DNA of 64,000 nucleotides, from NCBI RefSeq assembly GCF_001984035.1, contig NZ_CP019449.1, positions 2,418,001-2,482,000 on the forward strand, written 5' to 3'. Below the pieces are notes generated by a model. That model was given only the letters and a program-made list of their open reading frames with translations, had not been told where the DNA came from and did no database searches. Origin of the DNA: Sphingopyxis sp. QXT-31. GTDB taxonomy: Bacteria > Pseudomonadota > Alphaproteobacteria > Sphingomonadales > Sphingomonadaceae. The position numbers were made by a program, and so were the translations under genes. This document shows positions 40,031-48,588 of the stretch, one piece after another; position 1 is the first letter of the stretch; every line of letters begins with the position of its first letter.

Positions 40031-41158
40031 TCAGCCGCCGGTGGCCGGGGCCGGTGCCGACCGCGGACGCCGCCGTTCCATCGGCGCTCCGGGCACATGC
40101 GCATCGGACAGACGCTTCGCCTCGTCTGCCGCCACGCCCAGGTCCGTGAGCACGCGCACCAGCGCATCGGCCGCCGGCACCGCGACGTCTGGGGCGACGC
40201 CGTCGCCCTCCCAATCCTTGCCGGTCACCGGGTCATAGGTGCGCCCGACGGGGATGAAGGCCTGAAAGCCGCCGCCCAGTTCCTCGCCATAGCCGAAATG
40301 ATTGGCGCCGCCGGTCGCGTCGCCGACCAGCGTGCCGCGCTTCGTATGCTTCATCGCCAGCGCGAAATGCTCGGCCGCCGAGCCGCTCGCGCCCGATGTC
40401 AGCACATAGATTTTGGCATCGCGCAGCCGCGTGTCGGCGTTCGGCGTCGCCCAATGCTCGCGCGTCACCATGCCCGCGTCGCCCTTGGCGGCGCGCATCG
40501 AGGCGAGCCCCGCGATCGGCGATCCGCCCTGCGCATCGACCGACTCGCGCGTCGCCATCGTCACCAGCCGCGTCGGCTCGGCGAACAGCCAGGGGAACAT
40601 GACGTCCATCTGGTCCATCCCGCCGCCGCGATGCGTGCGGATGTCGAAGATGATCGCCTTGGCATCGGCATGATCGGCCATGAATTTCGCCGCCGCCGCG
40701 GTCACCGCTTCGTCCTGCGGGAACAGGTTGAAGCGGATATAGGCGATGCCCGGCGCGATCCATCCCGGCTGCTCGATCGCGGGCAGGTTGGGCGAGCGCG
40801 GGCGGGGCGGAGCGCCGCCCGGCACCGCCGCGGCGGGGGTGCTGCCCGCGGGCGGGCGCACGCGCAAATGGCCGTCGGGCGATACCGCGTTGACGTCCTC
40901 GTCGATCGCCTTCGCCAGCGCGTCGCCCGACAGCGAGGCATAGCGCCCCGCCTTGATCGCCGCGCGGATCGCCGCGGCATAACGCTGCCCCGTCTCGGGA
41001 TAGACATAGTCGCGCGCCAGCAGCACGGCATAGGCTTCGGCAACGGCATCGCTCTTCACATCGGGCGCCGCCGCCGCTTCCTCGGCGTGGACAGGCATGG
41101 CGGCAAGCGGCATCGCCGCGGCGAGCAGGAGCGGCAAAAGGCGCTGCGAACGAATCAT
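40031..41158 (-). CDS. S41 family peptidase, exported
   Basis: A 375-residue protein: signal peptide MIRSQRLLPLLLAAAMPLAA, N-terminal helices (VAEAYAVLLARDYVYPETGQ), and the S41 core with AIIFDIRTHRGGGMDQMDVM, nucleophile Ser in VLTSGASGSAAEHFALAMKH and VGDATGGANHFGYGEELGGG. Compared with the S41 peptidase at 17566 it has a Pro/Gly-rich linker (GSTPAAAVPGGAPPRPRSPN). ATG 41158 opens the signal peptide; 60 bases upstream is a 14-bp palindrome. Unlike the other S41 gene it has no MarR partner next to it. Confidence 0.85.
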   Translation of the reverse strand: MIRSQRLLPLLLAAAMPLAAMPVHAEEAAAAPDVKSDAVAEAYAVLLARDYVYPETGQRYAAAIRAAIKAGRYASLSGDALAKAIDEDVNAVSPDGHLRVRPPAGSTPAAAVPGGAPPRPRSPNLPAIEQPGWIAPGIAYIRFNLFPQDEAVTAAAAKFMADHADAKAIIFDIRTHRGGGMDQMDVMFPWLFAEPTRLVTMATRESVDAQGGSPIAGLASMRAAKGDAGMVTREHWATPNADTRLRDAKIYVLTSGASGSAAEHFALAMKHTKRGTLVGDATGGANHFGYGEELGGGFQAFIPVGRTYDPVTGKDWEGDGVAPDVAVPAADALVRVLTDLGVAADEAKRLSDAHVPGAPMERRRPRSAPAPATGG

Positions 41159-41217
41159 TCTTCTCTCCAATCCAACCCGGTTCGGGGGGAGGTGTATCAG
41201 AGTTACAATACAGATCA

Positions 41218-41231
41218 ACTACAATTGTAGT
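41218..41231. promoter_or_regulatory. 14-bp perfect palindrome upstream of the S41 peptidase gene
   Basis: ACTACAATTGTAGT reads the same on both strands. It lies 60 bases before the S41 ATG and shortly after GTTACAATACAGATC, and may be an operator in the promoter between the S41 gene and the small membrane protein gene at 41242. Confidence 0.45.
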
Positions 41232-41241
41232 CGATACGCGC

Positions 41242-41442
41242 TCACGGCTTTTTGCGCGCGAACCAGATCAGCACGACGCCGACCACCGCGAGCACGACGC
41301 CGTTGCGCGTCCAGGTCGTATCGCCCAGCATGAAGCTGCTCGCCGGCCAGCGCACGATGTCGAGTCCCTGCAAGATCCAGAGGCCACCCATCAGGATCGC
41401 TGCGATCCCGATCATGGCCATGATGCCCTTTACCGTACCCAT
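41242..41442 (-). CDS. Small two-helix membrane protein
   Basis: A 66-residue protein, MGTVKGIMAMIGIAAILMGG then LWILQGLDIVRWPASSFM and TRNGVVLAVVGVVLIWFARK, i.e. two transmembrane helices. It ends 84 bases before the S41 start and follows the acyltransferase on the same strand, 11 bases after its stop. Common as hypothetical in sphingomonads; function unknown. Confidence 0.7.
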   Translation of the reverse strand: MGTVKGIMAMIGIAAILMGGLWILQGLDIVRWPASSFMLGDTTWTRNGVVLAVVGVVLIWFARKKP

Positions 41443-41453
41443 GTCGCTCTCCC

Positions 41454-42587
41454 CTATCGACGCTGCAGTCCGATCAGCGGCCGCAGCCAGTCGATGCTGC
41501 GCCCGATCCAGTAGAAAAGCCAGCATCCCGTTACCGTCGCGGCGACCAGGATCAGGAAGGAGGGCAGCGCCGCGACCTGTCCCTGCAGCAGCCACCAGCC
41601 GACGACGACGATGATCGTCTGGTGGACGATGTAGAAGGGAAAGACCGCCTCGGCGAGCATCGCGCGCCGCGGATGGTCGCGGTTCCACTTGGCGTCGGCG
41701 ATGCCCAGCAGCGCGATGATGATCAGCCAGCCGTTGAGGTGGCGCGCGACATGATAGGGCAGGAACACCCACTGCGGCGCTCGGGTGTCGCCCGGCCACG
41801 TCCACTCGATCCAAGCGACGGGCAGGAAGGCGAGCAAGCCCAGCACCAGCGCGACCTTCCACCAGCGCGCCACCGCCTCGAACAGCACGGGCCGCACCCG
41901 CAGCAGCCAGCCCACACCGAAAGCCGCCAGATAATGGAGATGCGACGGCCCGTCGTCGAACAGGCCATGCGTCTCGTCATGGTCGGGAAAGGCCAGATAG
42001 ATCGCCACCCACCACAGCGCGGGCAGCACGAGCAGCCGCCATCCGCCCAGCAGCCGCGCCGCGCCGTCGGCGACTTTCGCGCGCGCCGCCCCGGGCACGA
42101 TCGCCAGCAGCAACGCCGCGAGCATCGTATAGACCCACAGGTACACGACGAACCACAGATGCTGCCACGTCGGCAGCGCGATGCCATCGATGAACTGGAA
42201 GCCGAAATAATCGTGCAGCCAGAAATGCAGGAAACCGTGCGGATAACCGTGCTGGCCGGCAAGGTCGATCCACGGCTGCGGCGGGATGATGACGACCACG
42301 GCAAACACCAAAGGGATCAGCAGCCGCGCGCTCCGCGACCGCGCGAACCCGCCCGGCCCGCCGAGCTTCGCGAACAAGGCCGCGCTCGCATAACCCGGCA
42401 CGAGGAAGAGCAACGCCAGCCGCCAGCTGTTCGTCGCGAGCATCGGCAGCGCGACCCAGTCGAGCGGCTCGGCGATCTTCACATGCCAGCCCCACGGCAC
42501 GAAATACATGCCGATATGATAGAAGATCAGCAGGCCGAATGCCGCGATCCGCAGCCAGTCCATGCCATAGTGGCGTCCGCCGGTCAT
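41454..42587 (-). CDS. Acyltransferase family membrane protein (OpgC/AT3-like)
   Basis: A 377-residue integral membrane protein with about ten helices. The N-terminus MTGGRHYGMDWLRIAAFGLL and IFYHIGMYFVPWGWHV fit the AT3/OpgC acyltransferase group (conserved Arg and His in R-x-x-A...Y-H), as do FAVVVIIPPQPWIDLAGQHG and LWFVVYLWVYTMLAALLLAI. These enzymes move acyl or succinyl groups to periplasmic glucans or surface polysaccharides. The acceptor here is unknown. Stop precedes the small membrane protein gene by 11 bases, so the two are probably an operon. Confidence 0.82.
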   Translation of the reverse strand: MTGGRHYGMDWLRIAAFGLLIFYHIGMYFVPWGWHVKIAEPLDWVALPMLATNSWRLALLFLVPGYASAALFAKLGGPGGFARSRSARLLIPLVFAVVVIIPPQPWIDLAGQHGYPHGFLHFWLHDYFGFQFIDGIALPTWQHLWFVVYLWVYTMLAALLLAIVPGAARAKVADGAARLLGGWRLLVLPALWWVAIYLAFPDHDETHGLFDDGPSHLHYLAAFGVGWLLRVRPVLFEAVARWWKVALVLGLLAFLPVAWIEWTWPGDTRAPQWVFLPYHVARHLNGWLIIIALLGIADAKWNRDHPRRAMLAEAVFPFYIVHQTIIVVVGWWLLQGQVAALPSFLILVAATVTGCWLFYWIGRSIDWLRPLIGLQRR

Positions 42588-42677
42588 AAGCCCCCTGTCC
42601 GCTGCTCGCTGACGCCAGCCTAGCGAAGCAGTCCGGCATCGCGCAAGGCCGCTCCGCCGCGCGGCGCGGCAGCGCGC

Positions 42678-44879
42678 TCAAAGAATGAAGTCGGTCGCGG
42701 CCAGCTGGCTCATCTGAACATTGTGCAGCACGATCACATCGCCATTGCCCAGCACGATGCCGCCCACCGATCCGTCTTGGACGAAGCGCGCCTGCAGCTG
42801 CGCGAAGCTGGTGAAGCCGAAGGCGCTGAGGTCGATATCGTCGGTCCCGCGCTGAAAATCGCCGATCACATCGCCGCCCGTGCCGCGCTCGAATATGAAG
42901 ACATCGGCTCCGGCCTCGCCGAACAGGACGTCGGCGCCGCCCTTGCCGTTCAGCCGGTCGTTGCCGCCCCCGCCGAGCAGGTAATTGGCCGATGCGTTGC
43001 CGGTAATCATATTGGCGAGTGCGTTGCCGACCCCGAATGGCGTCGTCCCCGCCAGCGTCAGATTTTCAATATTGTCATAGAGATAATAGCCCGCGCCGTT
43101 GATGTTGGCGTAGACCGTGTCGGTACCCTGCCCCGCCTGTTCGAACACCAGATCGTCGGGGGTATCGACGTAAAAGCTGTCGTCCCCCGCATTGCCGTAA
43201 AGCAGATCGTAGTCGCCGAGCCCGCTGTCGCCGCGCAATATGTCGTTGCCGACCCCGCCGACCAGGATGTCGGTCGAAAATCCCGCGCCGCCAATCAGCG
43301 TGTCGTTGCCGTCCTCGCCATAGATCTCGTCGGCGTCGATGCCGCCGTCGATCATGTCGTTGCCGAGCCCGCCGACGATATAGTCGATCCCCGCATCGCC
43401 GAACAATTGGTCGTCGCCGCCCTCGCCAAAGATCGAATCGCGCGCGCCGCCGCCGCGGACCGTATCGTTGCCACCACCGGCGATCAGCAGATTCTGCCCT
43501 TCGTTGCCGGTGATGATATTCCCGAGCGCGTTGCCGACCCCGAAGATGTTGCCCGCGCGGACCGACAGCGTCAGATTCTCGACATTGGCGTGCAGATAGG
43601 CGCCGACCGTCGCCACCACCTCGTCGGTGCCGCCATTGGCGTCCTCGAACGCCAGGTCGCCGCTGTCGTTGAAATAATAGATGTCGTTGCCGGCACCGCC
43701 GTGCATCATGTCGTTGCCGAGCCCGCCGGCGAGCCGGTCGTTGCCGCCGCCACCGAAAAGCGTGTCGTTGCCGTTCTGGGCACCCAGTATCGGCGTGTAG
43801 CGCGTCGTGTCGCCGTCATAGTTCGGGCCGGATACCGTCGTCGGGATAAAGCCGTTCGCTTCGCCGCGCTGCTCGAGCGCCGTCTGCGCCGCGCCCGCCG
43901 CGATCCCGGTATCGGCGGACAGCGTCAATATGCCCTGCGACGCGAAATCGGCGAGCGCCCGGCTGATGCCGTTCTGATTGTTCGTCGAAAGATAATTTTC
44001 GGCGAGGATGGCGTCGATGGCGTTGTAGTAGCGCGCTGCGGTTGCCGGGTCCGACAACGAATCGATGACGATCGACGGCGCCCCGTTGACGATGATCGCA
44101 AAGCGGTCGGCCGCAGCCGCGCCCTGCGTCGAGCGGACCAGGTCGCGCGCATATTCGGCAAGGTCGATGATCAGGTCGCGCACTTCGCGCGCATTATTCT
44201 GCGACAGCGGCACATTCTGATCGACGAAATAGCGCACGACATCGTCGAAGAAGATGCCGTCGAACCCCTGTCCGATCATCTCGGCGATCCGCGCCTTGAA
44301 CAACGGGGTCACCCCGGCGACCCAATTGGGGTCGTCGAGGTTGATCAGGCGAGTGTCGGCGGTGTCGATCGCGCCGAGCCAGCTCGGCGCGGCGCCCGTC
44401 AGCGTCCCGGTCGCAAGGCCGTTCGACGTCCAGCTCTCGTTCCAGAAGCCGACATAATCGTTGATCTTGGTCAGGTCGAGATAGCCGATCACCAGCTTGC
44501 CGTTCGATCCGATATTGGCGATCTGCGCCGCGGTCCACAGCGTCTCGCTATGGTTCGGGCCGGCATTGATGATCACCCTCGCCGAATTGATGATCAACAG
44601 ATCGTGGTTGCTCTGCTGCAGCGCGCTCTCGGTATAACCGTTGCCGCTGTAGATGATCGCATGGTCGCGGACGCCCTGCAGCGCCGCGTTGCGCGCAAAC
44701 ACCGTATCGCCGAACAGCACATCTTCGCCCGAATTGCCGCGCAGGATGTCGTTGCCGCCATGGCCGATCAGGATCTCGCCGGTCGGCACCGGCTCCAGCG
44801 GCGACCCCGGCGGCGGGTTCGCGGTCAGATCGTCGGCGCCGCTCGTCCCGATATTCCGCTTGCCGTCGCGCGCCATCAT
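42678..44879 (-). CDS. RTX secreted protein 3 with GH114-like TIM barrel domain
   Basis: A 733-residue protein. A short RTX-like start (IGHGGNDILRGNSGEDVLFG) is followed by a 250-residue domain with VIGYLDLTKINDYVGFWNES, DDPNWVAGVTPLFKARIAEM and QGFDGIFFDDVVRYF, the catalytic-face pattern of GH114 (endo-alpha-1,4-polygalactosaminidase-like) proteins. From residue about 380 come RTX repeats (GGNDTLFGGGGNDRLAGGLG) and the same modules as RTX proteins 1 and 2 (VDTPDDLVFEQAGQGTDTVY). It ends MSQLAATDFIL, a type I secretion signal. It may act on extracellular polysaccharide. Confidence 0.85.
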   Translation of the reverse strand: MMARDGKRNIGTSGADDLTANPPPGSPLEPVPTGEILIGHGGNDILRGNSGEDVLFGDTVFARNAALQGVRDHAIIYSGNGYTESALQQSNHDLLIINSARVIINAGPNHSETLWTAAQIANIGSNGKLVIGYLDLTKINDYVGFWNESWTSNGLATGTLTGAAPSWLGAIDTADTRLINLDDPNWVAGVTPLFKARIAEMIGQGFDGIFFDDVVRYFVDQNVPLSQNNAREVRDLIIDLAEYARDLVRSTQGAAAADRFAIIVNGAPSIVIDSLSDPATAARYYNAIDAILAENYLSTNNQNGISRALADFASQGILTLSADTGIAAGAAQTALEQRGEANGFIPTTVSGPNYDGDTTRYTPILGAQNGNDTLFGGGGNDRLAGGLGNDMMHGGAGNDIYYFNDSGDLAFEDANGGTDEVVATVGAYLHANVENLTLSVRAGNIFGVGNALGNIITGNEGQNLLIAGGGNDTVRGGGARDSIFGEGGDDQLFGDAGIDYIVGGLGNDMIDGGIDADEIYGEDGNDTLIGGAGFSTDILVGGVGNDILRGDSGLGDYDLLYGNAGDDSFYVDTPDDLVFEQAGQGTDTVYANINGAGYYLYDNIENLTLAGTTPFGVGNALANMITGNASANYLLGGGGNDRLNGKGGADVLFGEAGADVFIFERGTGGDVIGDFQRGTDDIDLSAFGFTSFAQLQARFVQDGSVGGIVLGNGDVIVLHNVQMSQLAATDFIL

Positions 44880-45037
44880 CCGTCTCCCACCACGAAAGCG
44901 GCGACATCACGCGTTACGGTCCTCCGCACAACGCGCCGCAAACAAAAACAGAAGACAAAATGATCCCATTACTACGATTCGGCCAGCGCTATTCGATGAA
45001 CCGTTGAGTAAAAACGAAAGACGGGACAATCCCGGCC

Positions 45038-46558
45038 CTATTGGCGCAGCACGCGCCACGCCAATTCCGCAAACTCGCACAGCAACGGCCGCGTGTCCCT
45101 GGGGTCGATGATGTCCTCGACCCCATATTTCTCGGCCGTGCGGAACGGCGAGCGCACACGATTGAGCCGCGCCCGGATCGCCTCCAGATGCGCCGCCGGA
45201 TTCTCCGCCGCCTCGAGCTCGCTCTTGTACGCCACCTCGACCCCGCCCTCGATCGGCAGGCTGCCCCAGTCGCCCGAAGGCCAAGCGAAGCGGTACTGGA
45301 AGCGTTCGGCGTTCGACATCGCGCTCCCTGCGATGCCATAGGCGCGCCGCACCACCACCGACGCCAGCGGCACCGACGCGCGATAGATCGCGTTCATCGC
45401 CTGCACCCCATACCGAATCGTTCCCGTCCGTTCGGCCTCGCCGCCGATCATGAAGCCGGGGTTGTCGACCAGATGCACGATCGGCAGCCGGAACTGGTCG
45501 GCCAACTTGACGAATCGCTCGGCCTTCTCGCTCGTCTTCGCATCCCACGACCCGCCGAGGTAGGAGGGATCGCTCGCCAGCACCGCCACCGGATAACCAT
45601 CGAGCCGCGCGAAGGCGGTGATCACCGCCCGCCCCCAGCGTGCGCCCATCTCGAAAAAGCTGCCGGAATCGAACACCGCACTCGCGATGCGCCGCATCGC
45701 ATAGACCTGCTTCGCCTCGCGCGGCACGACCGACAGCAGGCTCTCCTCACGCCGGTCCACGGGATCGCTGCATTCTGTCCGCGCCGCACGCTCGTGGATC
45801 GACGACGGCAGGTAAGACAAAAACCGCCGCGCCGCCGCGAACGCCTCGGCCTCCGACGCCACCTCGTCATCGACCACGCCGTTGCGCGTGTGCACATCGA
45901 CTCCGCCCAGCTCCTCGCGACCCAGCGTATCGCCGATCGCCGCCGCGACCGCCGGCCCCGCCGCGAACAATTGCGACAGCCCGCGCACCATGATGCTGTA
46001 ATGGCTCGCCACCACGCGCGCCGCGCCCAGCCCCGCGGTCGGTCCCAGCGCCAGCGCGACCACCGGCACCGTGTCGAGATTGGCGATGATCCGGTCCCAG
46101 CCGGGCACCGCGGGGATATAGGTATAACCCATATCCTCCAGCGTCTTGACCGACCCGCCGCCGCCGGTGCCGTCGATCATGCGGATCAGCGGCAGGCGAT
46201 ATTCATGCGCCATCGCCTCGCACTGCACGAACTTGCGGTGCAGCGCCGCATCGGCCGCGCCGCCACGCACGGTGAAATCGTCGGCGCTCGCAACCACCGG
46301 CCGCCCGTCGATATTGGCGCGCCCGAAAATGAAATTGCTCGCCGCCAGATCCTCGAGCTCGCCGTCGGGGCCGTAACTGCCGCGCCCCGCGATCTTGCCG
46401 ATCTCGCGAAAGCTGCCCGGATCGACGATCGCCGCGAGCCGCGCCCGCGCGTCCATCTTGCCGCGCCCATGCTGGCGCGCGACCTTTTCCGCGCCACCCA
46501 TCTTCTCGGCCATCGCGCGGCGCTGCCCGAGTTCCTCGACTTCTTTTTCCCAGCTCAT
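45038..46558 (-). CDS. Acyl-CoA carboxylase beta subunit (carboxyltransferase)
   Basis: A 506-residue biotin-dependent carboxyltransferase. N-half: VARQHGRGKMDARARLAAIV, PGSFREIGKIAGRGSYGPDG, SADDFTVRGGAADAALHRKF and MIDGTGGGGSVKTLEDMGYT; C-half: VVPREAKQVYAMRRIASAVF, HLVDNPGFMIGGEAERTGTI, the acyl-CoA and biotin sites of the crotonase fold. It resembles methylcrotonyl/propionyl-CoA carboxylase beta subunits; no biotin carboxylase subunit is next to it. Start MSWEKEVEELG at 46558; an inverted repeat 16 bases further upstream may regulate it. Confidence 0.87.
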   Translation of the reverse strand: MSWEKEVEELGQRRAMAEKMGGAEKVARQHGRGKMDARARLAAIVDPGSFREIGKIAGRGSYGPDGELEDLAASNFIFGRANIDGRPVVASADDFTVRGGAADAALHRKFVQCEAMAHEYRLPLIRMIDGTGGGGSVKTLEDMGYTYIPAVPGWDRIIANLDTVPVVALALGPTAGLGAARVVASHYSIMVRGLSQLFAAGPAVAAAIGDTLGREELGGVDVHTRNGVVDDEVASEAEAFAAARRFLSYLPSSIHERAARTECSDPVDRREESLLSVVPREAKQVYAMRRIASAVFDSGSFFEMGARWGRAVITAFARLDGYPVAVLASDPSYLGGSWDAKTSEKAERFVKLADQFRLPIVHLVDNPGFMIGGEAERTGTIRYGVQAMNAIYRASVPLASVVVRRAYGIAGSAMSNAERFQYRFAWPSGDWGSLPIEGGVEVAYKSELEAAENPAAHLEAIRARLNRVRSPFRTAEKYGVEDIIDPRDTRPLLCEFAELAWRVLRQ

Positions 46559-46573
46559 GGCGCGAAGGCTAAC

Positions 46574-46593
46574 TGACGTTGACGGAAACGTCA
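46574..46593. promoter_or_regulatory. Inverted repeat between the carboxylase and thioredoxin-like genes
   Basis: TGACGTT (46574-46580) and AACGTCA (46587-46593) with a six-base spacer; a shorter TGACG-GAAA-CGTCA version overlaps it. It lies between divergent starts (46558 and 46615), so it could bind a regulator for both. A MerR-type (LiuR-like) site is one possibility but is not shown. Confidence 0.45.
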
Positions 46594-46614
46594 TGTAAAA
46601 CCTATCGTCGCGCC

Positions 46615-47121
46615 ATGACGCGCCAGATCGCCCTCGCCTTCGCCGCCCTGCTCCTGCCGCTCACCCCCGTGTCGGCGAGCGAAGACGCCCCGCTCCGCAG
46701 CATCCCCGGCGTCGCCGCGCCCTATGAAAGCACCGCCTTCGACCCCAAAGCGGATGCGATGGCCGCGGTCGATGCCGCGCTCGCTGCCACGCGCCAGTCG
46801 GGCAAGCGCGTGCTGCTCGTGATGGGCTCGAACGACTGCCACGACAGCGCCTGGTTCGCCAATGCCGTGATCAGCCCCGACCTCGCCGCGACGCTTGCGC
46901 CGCGCTACCATATCGTCTTCGTCGACATCGGCATGCCGCAGGTCGGCCGGGGCAAGAACCCCCAAGTGCCGGCGCGCTTCGGCTTCAGGAAGATCAAGGG
47001 CACGCCGACCGTCGCGATCCTCGACGCGCGCGGCCAGGTCCTCAACCGCAAGACCGCGCCGCAATGGCGGAACGCCGCCAAGCGCAGCGTGAATGAGATC
47101 CAGACCGAACTGACAAAATAG
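46615..47121 (+). CDS. Thioredoxin-fold exported protein with a single Cys
   Basis: A 168-residue protein with a signal peptide (MTRQIALAFAALLLPLTPVS), then a thioredoxin-like fold: SGKRVLLVMGSNDCHDSAWF, YHIVFVDIGMPQVGRG and FGFRKIKGTPTVAILDARGQ (cis-Pro in TPT). The CxxC motif is replaced by D-C-H-D, so it cannot act as a normal disulfide reductase and may have lost redox function or act in a mono-thiol manner. It precedes an SDR gene by ten bases, likely one operon. Confidence 0.75.
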   Translation: MTRQIALAFAALLLPLTPVSASEDAPLRSIPGVAAPYESTAFDPKADAMAAVDAALAATRQSGKRVLLVMGSNDCHDSAWFANAVISPDLAATLAPRYHIVFVDIGMPQVGRGKNPQVPARFGFRKIKGTPTVAILDARGQVLNRKTAPQWRNAAKRSVNEIQTELTK

Positions 47122-47131
47122 GGAGAGCAAC

Positions 47132-47911
47132 ATGGCCGAGATGAACCTTGCGGCGCGCACCGCGCTCGTCACCGGCGCCTCGCGCGGCATCGGCCGCGGC
47201 ATCGCGCTGGCGCTCGCCGAAGCGGGCGCCGACATCGCGGTCAACTACACCCGCGACGAAGGCGCCGCCGCCGAAACCGTCGCCGCGATCCAGGCGATGG
47301 GCCGCAAGGCGAAAGCGTACCAGGCCTCGGTCACCGACGAGGAGGCCTGCGCCGCGATGGTCGCCGCGATCGAAGCCGACTTCGGCCCCGTGTCGATCCT
47401 GATCAACAACGCCGGCATCGCCAGCCGCGGCCGCGGCGTCGCCGACACCGACGCGGCTGAGGTCGAGAAACTGCTCGCCGTCCACGCCATCGGCCCGCAT
47501 CGCCTGTCGCGCCTCTGCTTGCCGCAGCTGCGCCAGCACGCACGCAGCGACGTGATCGTCATCTCCAGCATCGCATCGACCCAGCACGCGCCGTTCAGCG
47601 CTCCCTACACGATGGGCAAGGTCGCGGGCGAAGCGCTGGCGATGGCGCTCGCCAAGGAGGAACTCAAAAACGGCGTTCGCGTCAACATCGTCGCCCCCGC
47701 GCTCACCGTCAGCGACATGGGCGAACGCCTGTCGCGCGCGATCACCGGCCAGGACGACATCCACCACCTCGCGAGCAAGATGCCCTTCGGCCGCGTCGCC
47801 GAACCGAGCGACGTCGCCGCGGCGGTGCTATGGTTCGTCAGCGACGGCAACCCTTATTGCTCGGGGCAAAGGCTGGCGATCGACGGCGCGGGGATGGCGA
47901 CTTTTCGGTGA
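47132..47911 (+). CDS. SDR family oxidoreductase (classical short-chain dehydrogenase)
   Basis: A 259-residue Rossmann enzyme. Cofactor loop LVTGASRGIGRGIALALAEA (T-G-A-S-R-G-I-G), ILINNAGIASRGRG (N-N-A-G), catalytic Ser in VIVISSIASTQHAPFSAP and Y-x-x-x-K in YTMGKVAGEALAM, then VNIVAPALTVSDMG. Arg in GASRG and the lack of an acidic residue after the second strand favour NADP(H). Related proteins reduce 3-oxoacyl groups; the substrate is not known here. Start ATG 47132 follows GGGAGAGCAAC. Confidence 0.9.
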   Translation: MAEMNLAARTALVTGASRGIGRGIALALAEAGADIAVNYTRDEGAAAETVAAIQAMGRKAKAYQASVTDEEACAAMVAAIEADFGPVSILINNAGIASRGRGVADTDAAEVEKLLAVHAIGPHRLSRLCLPQLRQHARSDVIVISSIASTQHAPFSAPYTMGKVAGEALAMALAKEELKNGVRVNIVAPALTVSDMGERLSRAITGQDDIHHLASKMPFGRVAEPSDVAAAVLWFVSDGNPYCSGQRLAIDGAGMATFR

Positions 47912-47938
47912 TTATCCCGCAATCGGGTGCCATGTCAT

Positions 47939-48568
47939 TCAACCGAAGATCGAAGTGTTTACTCCGGGCCCAAGAATTCCTCGTTCGAGATCCCTCAGGC
48001 GCTCGCCAACTAGCGACAACAAATCCGCGACATCGCCAGCCTGCATAAAATCGAACAGGATGCGCTGATGATCTAAATCTGGCGAGAGTTGGAATCTATC
48101 AGATCCATCGTAGAAGCGCAGATATGCGGGATATTTTTCCAGCCGCTTTTTGCCCGCTTCGGTTATGTGAAAGCGGTTGCCATGGGCCACCGCATTTCGC
48201 ACATGATATAAGAGTTCAAATTCTGGTTGGTGATCGAAGTACTGATGCGCCGCCAGCAGATCGCCTGCCGAAATAAGCACGCCGCAATACCACGATCTTG
48301 CGATTCCATCCCGCGTAAACGCATGATCTTTTCCTAACTCAAAATAGTATCGCAAGTCGAAAATGTGTTCGGAACCATCGACCCGGGAAAGGGTCCCGGA
48401 CGCTCCAGCTCCGACGGGCAACGCCGGGATTGCAATTTCGGCATCTTTGGAAGCAGCCGCATATGTGAAGGCTTCGAAGGCATAACAGCCTTGAGCCAGC
48501 TCAAAAAGCACCTCACCTACATCAAATGCTCCGGGAAACCGGCTTTTGAACTCCTCACCCAATTTCAA
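47939..48568 (-). CDS. Low-GC gene with HEPN-like R-N-x-x-x-H motif, function unknown
   Basis: A 209-residue protein from TTG 48568 (GGAG five bases upstream). Residues 124-129 are RNAVAH in YHVRNAVAHGNRFHITEAG, the R-x4-6-H signature of HEPN domains. The surrounding helices (YYFELGKDHAF, GVLISAGDLLAAHQYFDH) are compatible with a HEPN four-helix bundle. The base composition is clearly lower in GC than its neighbours, a sign of transfer. Similar HEPN proteins are ribonuclease toxins or nucleotidyltransferase partners, but no partner gene is visible; assignment tentative. Confidence 0.5.
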   Translation of the reverse strand: MKLGEEFKSRFPGAFDVGEVLFELAQGCYAFEAFTYAAASKDAEIAIPALPVGAGASGTLSRVDGSEHIFDLRYYFELGKDHAFTRDGIARSWYCGVLISAGDLLAAHQYFDHQPEFELLYHVRNAVAHGNRFHITEAGKKRLEKYPAYLRFYDGSDRFQLSPDLDHQRILFDFMQAGDVADLLSLVGERLRDLERGILGPGVNTSIFG

Positions 48569-48588
48569 TTACTCCAGATAATATTTGC

